Source: JAAXPZ01 sp965215705
GTDB taxonomy: Bacteria > Campylobacterota > Campylobacteria > Campylobacterales > Sulfurovaceae
Assembly: GCA_965215705.1 (NCBI GenBank)
Contig: CBDCEE010000003.1
Span: forward strand, 1,302,001 to 1,366,000
Direction: 5' to 3'
DNA length: 64,000 nucleotides
In this document: piece by piece, positions 58,582-64,000 of the stretch
Layout: every line of letters starts with the position of its first letter
Numbering within the stretch: the stretch's first letter is position 1
Notes under the pieces: model-generated
The model's input: the letters and a program-made list of their open reading frames with translations, nothing else
Databases searched by the model: none
Told to the model about the DNA's origin: nothing
Translations under genes and position numbers: made by a program

Positions 58582-59658
58582 TCAGTATGCTACCAACTCC
58601 CCTTCCAATGTCTTTAAGAAGGCTACCACATCATCGATCTGCTCTTTAGAGAATTCATCACCCAACTGATACTTACTCATAAGTCGCACCACTTCCTCTA
58701 TCTCTTTGACGCTGCCATTGTGAAAATAGGGAGCAGTATGGGTAATATTTCTCAGCATGGGTACTTTGAAGAGCTGTCTATTGTCTCTCCCTAGAAAACC
58801 TCCCTTGTTTTCAAAAGGAAAGGGGTTCTCCTTGACCCGCACATTAGGATCGAGTATGACACCTATATAGTCCATAAAGTAACGTCTGAGGGGGAACTTT
58901 TCTATGCTTTGTCCTCCCAGAGAACGATCTTTATGACAGCCTTTGCATCCCTTCACGATAAAGAGTGTCATACCTCGTTTTGCCTGAACAGAGATCGCAC
59001 TATTGTCCCCTTCCAAGAAACGGTCATACGCACCACTGGTCAATAGTGTACGCTCATATGCACCGATGGCTTTGCGTACATTTTCAAAAGTGATCTTCTC
59101 TAGACCAAATATCTGCTTGAATGCAGCTACCAGAGACTTATCTGCGTTGAGTCTCTCCTCCACCTCTACTGGAGTCATATTCATCTCAAAAGGTGCCTGT
59201 ACCGGCCCACCTGCCTGCTCTTCTACATCTACTGCACTCCCATTCCAAAACTGGGATGTTTGAAGTGCTGCATTAAGTACCGTAGGAGAGTTCAGATGAA
59301 AAGGGTTCTCTCGTCCATGAAAACCGATCGCAACAGGATGGTTGTCATCTCCCCCCTCCTCGAGAATATGGCAAGAGGCACAATTGAGTGTCTGATCACG
59401 AGAGAGCCTTGTATCAAAAAAGAGTCTTTGGCCTAGTGCTATCTTCTCTCTACTCAGACGGTTTTCAGGGTTATCTACAATAGTGAGTAATGTCTCATAG
59501 GTATGAGGCACAGGAAGCATATTCCGTGAAAGCGCCTCTTCTCTGAGCTGGATATCACTCCACTTAGGCATCACTTTATCAGGAAACATGAAAGGTAGCA
59601 AAAATATCAATGTCACTATGACCAAAGAGATAGAAACAGGATGCCATAACTTTTTCAT
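58582..59658 (-). CDS. Diheme cytochrome c peroxidase
   Basis: A 358-residue diheme protein of the CcpA/MauG family. An N-terminal membrane helix or signal (SISLVIVTLIFLLPFMF) is followed by hemes CASCH near residue 95 and CKGCH near 245, with the peroxidase-type GQRLFFDTRLS and PMLRNIT segments. Reduces H2O2 in the periplasm with electrons from cytochrome c. The start at 59658 (ATG after AAAGGAG) is chosen over a TTG two codons earlier. Confidence 0.92.
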   Translation of the reverse strand: MKKLWHPVSISLVIVTLIFLLPFMFPDKVMPKWSDIQLREEALSRNMLPVPHTYETLLTIVDNPENRLSREKIALGQRLFFDTRLSRDQTLNCASCHILEEGGDDNHPVAIGFHGRENPFHLNSPTVLNAALQTSQFWNGSAVDVEEQAGGPVQAPFEMNMTPVEVEERLNADKSLVAAFKQIFGLEKITFENVRKAIGAYERTLLTSGAYDRFLEGDNSAISVQAKRGMTLFIVKGCKGCHKDRSLGGQSIEKFPLRRYFMDYIGVILDPNVRVKENPFPFENKGGFLGRDNRQLFKVPMLRNITHTAPYFHNGSVKEIEEVVRLMSKYQLGDEFSKEQIDDVVAFLKTLEGELVAY

Positions 59659-59752
59659 ACACAACTCCTTTAGTACAAGTATAATAGAATTAGCCTAGAC
59701 AGACAAGAGGCTTTTGGCAGTAGAGGAAGTTTCATTTAGCAATAGAGGGAAT

Positions 59753-60658
59753 TTATCTCCGTAACAAGTCTTTGGGATAGACCCCATACGTGGCAAAAAA
59801 GAGCTTGGAGAAATGCCCCTGATGTCGATACCCTACCCGTGATGCAATCTCTCCGATCGAAAGTTTTTCTTCTCGCAATAGCAGGTTTGCTTCTTCGAGC
59901 CTGAGTTTTTGTATCGTACGATAAATCGTGGTACCATACACCGCTTTGAATACTCGCTTGAGTCTAGAACTATTGGTAGCACAGAGATGTGCAAGTACCT
60001 CAATTGTAGGAGGGTGCTGAAAATTCACCAGTAGACAATTTTTGGCTCTTGTGGCAAGCAGACGATCCTCAGGATCAATCCGCTCATCCACTCTATCCAA
60101 CAATACAAAACGATGCAGGATCAAATCGATCACCCGATGCATACAGTGCAGACTACGCATCTGAGACTCCTCCTGAGTATGCATGATCTTGTCGATCATA
60201 TACAGACTCATCGCATCTAGTGGGTGCATAGAGATCTCCTCCAGAGAGACCTCCCCCTGTATCAATCCATAACAAAAATCCACAGGGTCATACTCCTCAA
60301 AACTGAGGTATCGTTTGAGAAAAAAATCTGCCATACAGAGAACAAATACTTCACCCTGCATCTTCAACCACATATCCTGTCTAGAAGAGATATAGAGAGC
60401 CACATGATTGGGGGAAACTTTATAGCTCTGCTCTGAGAGGTGATCTTCCAGCTCTATCTTCCCCTCTTTGGCTATGACCATCATCACCATACGATCAATA
60501 TTTTCCAGTTTGATCTGATGAGACTGTTTCCCCAGTGATCCATGATAAAAAAAGATCCCATTGGAGATGTCTACACGCTCCAGAGAAGCTGTCTTCGTAG
60601 ATAATACACTGCTGACTTGATAACGTTGGGCTGGGGTATTGAAAAAAAGGCTCTCCAT
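59753..60658 (-). CDS. AraC-family transcriptional regulator
   Basis: A 301-residue regulator with an N-terminal effector-type domain and a C-terminal double helix-turn-helix (about 205-300): VLAHLCATNSSRLKRVFKAVYG and IGEIASRVGYRHQGHFSKLFFATYGVYPKD. Its start overlaps the SDR stop by one base, so it shares the SDR promoter. Effector unknown. Confidence 0.9.
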   Translation of the reverse strand: MESLFFNTPAQRYQVSSVLSTKTASLERVDISNGIFFYHGSLGKQSHQIKLENIDRMVMMVIAKEGKIELEDHLSEQSYKVSPNHVALYISSRQDMWLKMQGEVFVLCMADFFLKRYLSFEEYDPVDFCYGLIQGEVSLEEISMHPLDAMSLYMIDKIMHTQEESQMRSLHCMHRVIDLILHRFVLLDRVDERIDPEDRLLATRAKNCLLVNFQHPPTIEVLAHLCATNSSRLKRVFKAVYGTTIYRTIQKLRLEEANLLLREEKLSIGEIASRVGYRHQGHFSKLFFATYGVYPKDLLRR

Positions 60659-61473
60659 TATCCCAATCCGTAGTACGCCCTTACACGCCGTTCAAAATCC
60701 TCATCACTAAGCTCTCTTCTCATGGGTATAAATTTTCTCGCTTTATCTCCTGCTGTCTGTCGGGCAGGGCTCTTTGGATCTATGATGATACCATGGATCA
60801 GTTTGGCAACCTCTGTAGCATCATTGCCACTATTGATCTGCTGAACGATGGTGGGAGCCAATGTTGAGACCAGAGGTGCATAGACTGAGTCCTTAGAAAA
60901 CGTCTCACTGTTAGTCACCAGATTCTCTCTGGCAAAATTGGTGTCAAAAAATCCTGGCATCACAGAGTGTACACGGATCCCAAACGCTCTCAGCTCATAA
61001 CGTAGCGAATCAGTGATCCCCTCTACGGCATATTTACTGGCATTGTAAAAGGTCAACAGTGGCAACCCGATCTTGCCCAAAAAGGAGGAGATATTGATGA
61101 TCACCCCACTACCTTGTACTCTCATCTTGGGGATCACTGCCTTACACATACGCATCACTCCAAAGACATTGACATCAAACTGTGCCTTCATCTGCTCTTC
61201 TGTCACTTCCTCAACCGTAGAGACCAGACCATAGCCCGCATTGTTGATAAGCACATCGATCTGCTCTATCTCTATCAGTGCCTTTTGTATGCTGACAGGA
61301 TCTGTCATATCGATACGCAGTGGGATGATATTTTCATGGAGACCCTCTAGCTTCTTTGGTGTACGAGAAGCCGCATAGACCAGGTAACCCTTACCTGCCA
61401 GATAACATGCCGTAGCCAGCCCCATACCGCTACTGGCTCCTGTGATGAGAACCGTTTTTTGTTGCTCTTTCAT
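60658..61473 (-). CDS. Short-chain dehydrogenase/reductase
   Basis: A 271-residue SDR: VLITGASSGMGLATACYLA cofactor site, NNAGYG, serine in INISSFLG, and catalytic YxxxK in YNASKYAVEG. An oxidoreductase of unknown substrate. The start codon lies only 6 bp after a TATAAT, with no ribosome site, implying a leaderless transcript. It is followed by the AraC gene (1-bp overlap). Confidence 0.9.
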   Translation of the reverse strand: MKEQQKTVLITGASSGMGLATACYLAGKGYLVYAASRTPKKLEGLHENIIPLRIDMTDPVSIQKALIEIEQIDVLINNAGYGLVSTVEEVTEEQMKAQFDVNVFGVMRMCKAVIPKMRVQGSGVIINISSFLGKIGLPLLTFYNASKYAVEGITDSLRYELRAFGIRVHSVMPGFFDTNFARENLVTNSETFSKDSVYAPLVSTLAPTIVQQINSGNDATEVAKLIHGIIIDPKSPARQTAGDKARKFIPMRRELSDEDFERRVRAYYGLG

Positions 61474-61479
61474 AGTTCT

Positions 61480-61485
61480 ATTATA
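61480..61485 (-). promoter_or_regulatory. -10 element of the SDR-AraC operon
   Basis: TATAAT on the minus strand, 6 bp before the ATG at 61473; the expected start site is the A of the start codon. Confidence 0.65.
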
Positions 61486-61507
61486 ATCAAACTATGCATT
61501 ACTGGCA

Positions 61508-61521
61508 TTGACGTGTATCAA
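61508..61521 (-). promoter_or_regulatory. FNR-type box of the SDR-AraC operon
   Basis: Plus strand TTGACGTGTATCAA. Its centre is 41.5 bp from the start site deduced from the TATAAT at 61485-61480. Confidence 0.75.
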
Positions 61522-61578
61522 ATCTCTATATGTGCGAAAATGGTGTTTTTTGAGGGGACAGTACTCAGTCTAAAATAG

Positions 61579-62580
61579 TTATGAAGACACTACCTTCGCC
61601 ATCTCCACCAAACGGCAGGCATACCCATACTCATTATCCTGCCATGCGGAGACTCTGAGGAGATTGCCACCTGCCAGATCCAACAATGGTAGATCTATAG
61701 TCGCACTGTGGGTGTCGGCGATATAATCACTGGAAACTTTGGGTTCAGTTGTTGTTGCAAGAATGCCTTCGTACTGGGTAGCTACCTCTTGTATGATGCC
61801 CTCTCGTATTTGTGCTATGTCATGACTGCCCTCTAGTTTGATGAGAAGGTCATACATGGTCGTAGCTGGCACAGGGATGCGGATACTCTTAGCATGGAGA
61901 TCATCTGCCAAGTGAGGGAAGAAATACGAAGTAGCTCTAGCAGCACTGCTGCTCAGTGGGATCACATTGACCGCTGCGGCTCTGGCTCTACGAATATCTG
62001 TACCGTAGTGTTTGACATCAAGCAGGTTTTGATACGCAGTATAGCTATGAAACATATGCATCTGTGCCCCACGGATACCAAAATGTTTCTCAATAATCTT
62101 AAAGATCGGTACGATTGCATTGGCAGAGCAGCTGGAGTTGGAGATGATAGGCTCTTCGGCATAATCATTAGAATTAACACCGCAGATATAGGTAGGCATC
62201 GCATCGCTAGAGGGAGTAGAGACCACGACCCTGCTTGCACCATTATCGATATAGGGCTGATTGGATGCTAGTGTCAGGAACATACCACTGCACTGAAGCA
62301 TCACATCCACCTCTAATGCTCTTAGATCGAGGTCGATAGGACTCTTCTGGCTATAGACTGGTATCTCCTGATCATTAATCCAGAGTCCGCTACCCTCTGC
62401 CCTGATATCCATCGGTAATGTCTCATAAACCGAATCATACTTGAGTAGATATGCCATCTGCTCAGGAGCATAGAGGTCATTGATGCCTACGAGCTCCAAC
62501 ATGGGATCCTGCAGGATGATTCTAGCTGCACTCCGTCCGATACGCCCAAAGCCATTGATAAAGATACGTGTTTTTTTCAT
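61579..62580 (-). CDS. gap: Divergent glyceraldehyde-3-phosphate dehydrogenase-like protein
   Basis: A 333-residue protein with the NAD site INGFGRIGRSAARIIL and a catalytic cysteine in SNSSCSANAIVP, histidine in MFHSYTAYQ and an end NEYGYACRLVEM, all in the family order. It deviates from standard GAPDH around the active site (SCSAN instead of SCTTN; FHSY instead of VHAYT). It could be a second GAPDH or an erythrose-4-phosphate-type dehydrogenase. It is followed by no glycolytic neighbour here and preceded by a thioredoxin-like gene. Confidence 0.85.
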   Translation of the reverse strand: MKKTRIFINGFGRIGRSAARIILQDPMLELVGINDLYAPEQMAYLLKYDSVYETLPMDIRAEGSGLWINDQEIPVYSQKSPIDLDLRALEVDVMLQCSGMFLTLASNQPYIDNGASRVVVSTPSSDAMPTYICGVNSNDYAEEPIISNSSCSANAIVPIFKIIEKHFGIRGAQMHMFHSYTAYQNLLDVKHYGTDIRRARAAAVNVIPLSSSAARATSYFFPHLADDLHAKSIRIPVPATTMYDLLIKLEGSHDIAQIREGIIQEVATQYEGILATTTEPKVSSDYIADTHSATIDLPLLDLAGGNLLRVSAWQDNEYGYACRLVEMAKVVSS

Positions 62581-62596
62581 AAAGATAGCGTCTCGT

Positions 62597-63016
62597 CTAT
62601 TTTTTTGGGATTATATCCAAATCTCGCATGATTTTAGCCAATCTCTCTGCTCTGATCTCTTCACCATACAGTGGTTTGGTCAAAAACAGTTCCCTGCTGC
62701 TGTCTACAAAAAACAGTGTAGGAAACACAGTGGTATAGTACATCTCTATAGGATAACTCTGCTCTCCCTCATAGGTCACTATCACAGAGACAAAATGTTG
62801 ATCAATCTCTGTGATATAAGGTCTGTTCATCAATGCCTTTTGAATGACTTGATTAGATCGATCCTCTTTTTTGATGACGAGAACCAAAAGGGGCTTGTGT
62901 GCAGAGAGAGCTTTCTGTAATGCCGCATCATAGTGACCCAGCCAATGGATATGGCTGGCAAAGGTAGCCAGCGGTAAAGCAAAGGTAAACAAAAGTGTGA
63001 CTAGCCGCCATCTCAT
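62597..63016 (-). CDS. Exported thioredoxin-fold protein without CxxC
   Basis: A 139-residue protein with a signal peptide (RLVTLLFTFALPLATFAS) and a thioredoxin-like core (KPLLVLVIKKEDRSNQVIQKAL; YYTTVFPTLFFVDSS with the cis-proline segment). The CxxC redox site is replaced by SNQV, so it cannot act as a thiol oxidoreductase. Translated 3 bp after the NirF-like gene, so probably part of the same unit. Confidence 0.75.
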   Translation of the reverse strand: MRWRLVTLLFTFALPLATFASHIHWLGHYDAALQKALSAHKPLLVLVIKKEDRSNQVIQKALMNRPYITEIDQHFVSVIVTYEGEQSYPIEMYYTTVFPTLFFVDSSRELFLTKPLYGEEIRAERLAKIMRDLDIIPKK

Positions 63017-63019
63017 TGT

Positions 63020-64000
63020 TTATTTTTTATCATCCGACTGATAGATAAAGATACCTGAAGGATGCTCAACCTGATAAATCTCTCGCTCCAAATACCACTC
63101 ATTTGTATTGATCACTGAAATTTGATTGGCATCATTCACAGAGATATAGAGGGAAGGGTCCTCTGTTGACCATCTTAGATGCAATACTTTCCCTTTGAAA
63201 TGAAAAGTTTGGACAATCTTGAGCGTTTGGGTATCAACAATTTGAATCGTAGGGAAATCTTTACCAGAAAAGGTCACAGCGATATATTTCTGATCCGGAC
63301 TCAAGGAGGTAAAGACTGGCAGCCCCTGCATTTTGATATTTTTGACAAAATTAAATTTGTTATCATAGACCATGACAGCATTGTCCCCAACTGCAGGGAT
63401 GAATGTCTTCTCTTTACTGAGACTCCAAAAGCCAAAATGTGGTACTTTGAGTACAGGTTTATTACCATCAGCTGTCACTTTGATCTCTGAGTATTGCATC
63501 TTGTCCAAGTCGATCACACCAAATGCTTTACTCAGAAAGAATCCTACGATATAGGTATTTTTTTTGATCATCGCATCAAATGGCATCTTACCTACCTTGA
63601 ACTCTTTGAATGGCTTAAATTTTGGCAGGCCTTTGCCGGCATTTTCATCTTTTAGTACGCTGACCTTGTCGCTGTCCATCTGTGCAAAGATAAGCATATC
63701 TTTGTAAATTTTAATACCCACATTTTTTGATCCTGTGACGATCTTGTCAATCGGTTTAAGATCACGGGTGAGAATATCTACCGATTTATCATCATAGTTT
63801 GCCACAGCTACATAATTTTTACCGATCACAAAACCAATCGCTGATTTACTGGTCTTGTATTCTGCTTCCACTTTCTCCGTCTTGGGATCAAATTTAACCA
63901 CATATCCATCACGGCTGATCAGATAGGCATCGTCTCCATCAAACTTGATGATACCATGATTCATATTGTGCATATGCTCCATATGTCTTCTTGTCAGCCC
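63020..64000 (-). CDS. Cytochrome d1-domain protein, NirF-like (partial)
   Basis: The frame stays open to the window edge, so the N-terminus is missing; 327 residues are visible. The sequence is a beta propeller with repeated blade strands (DAYLISRDGYVVKFDP, YVAVANYDDKSVDIL, YIAVTFSGKDFPTIQIVD, LYISVNDANQISVIN), as in the d1-heme domains of NirS, NirF and NirN. No heme c motif is visible in this part. With cobA, nirJ and siroheme decarboxylase nearby, NirF is the best reading; NirN or NirS cannot be excluded without the N-terminus. Confidence 0.75.
   Translation of the reverse strand, partial: GLTRRHMEHMHNMNHGIIKFDGDDAYLISRDGYVVKFDPKTEKVEAEYKTSKSAIGFVIGKNYVAVANYDDKSVDILTRDLKPIDKIVTGSKNVGIKIYKDMLIFAQMDSDKVSVLKDENAGKGLPKFKPFKEFKVGKMPFDAMIKKNTYIVGFFLSKAFGVIDLDKMQYSEIKVTADGNKPVLKVPHFGFWSLSKEKTFIPAVGDNAVMVYDNKFNFVKNIKMQGLPVFTSLSPDQKYIAVTFSGKDFPTIQIVDTQTLKIVQTFHFKGKVLHLRWSTEDPSLYISVNDANQISVINTNEWYLEREIYQVEHPSGIFIYQSDDKK

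Overview
The window looks like a chromosomal segment of a Campylobacterota (epsilonproteobacterium), most likely close to Sulfurovum or Sulfurimonas. This is an inference from gene content: a GlnA lacking the adenylylation tyrosine, a release factor 2 gene without the programmed frameshift, a fused AhbA/AhbB-type siroheme decarboxylase, an Mla-type ABC operon, abundant c-type cytochromes, and many small lipoproteins. Most genes are on the minus strand in tight operons. I see no tRNA, rRNA, CRISPR array or complete insertion sequence.

Layout. 1-9.4 kb: an FNR-like regulator, a degenerate HD-GYP protein, HisJ-type phosphatase, glnA, then an alaS-maf-PBP1A operon. 9.5-16 kb: an M13 peptidase followed by a patch of secreted and lipoprotein genes, two paralogous small ORFs and repeated hairpins. 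16-27 kb: division and translation genes (murG, a HepT/MntA toxin-antitoxin pair, ftsW, ftsI, panC, prfB, lolD-like, tsf, rpsB). 27-32.3 kb: secreted proteins of unknown role, a PrxQ peroxiredoxin, DUF523, DUF420 and an aldehyde dehydrogenase. 32.4-38 kb: a four-gene operon of three secreted PilJ-like proteins and a NIT-domain hybrid histidine kinase. 38-41 kb: a DUF2249 / heme-copper-like membrane protein / MIP18 module and a siroheme synthase. 41-45.4 kb: a PDC sensor protein and an Mla-type lipid transport operon. 45.5-51.4 kb: a secreted histidine-rich repeat protein, siroheme decarboxylase, and a copper-type module (HMA chaperone, two-component system, cytochrome c, multicopper oxidase). 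51.4-64 kb: a second FNR-like regulator, cobA-nirJ-cytochrome c, a pentaheme cytochrome, nitrite transporter and siroheme nitrite reductase, cytochrome c peroxidase, SDR-AraC pair, divergent GAPDH, and a NirF-like protein running off the right edge.

How the parts fit. Nitrogen-oxide metabolism dominates the right half: CobA, siroheme synthase, siroheme decarboxylase, NirJ and a NirF-like protein make up most of a heme d1 route, and siroheme also serves the nitrite reductase at 56.6 kb. Six promoters in this half carry an FNR-type box (TTGAY-N4-RTCAA or close) centred 41.5 bp upstream of the start site deduced from a -10 hexamer. This ties the heme genes, the DUF2249/MIP18 module, two cytochrome units and the SDR-AraC pair into one predicted oxygen/NO-responsive regulon. 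The NIT/PilJ sensor operon may read nitrate or nitrite. The window is also rich in small palindromic repeats of several families, some of which supply stop codons and one of which is translated in-frame inside alaS.
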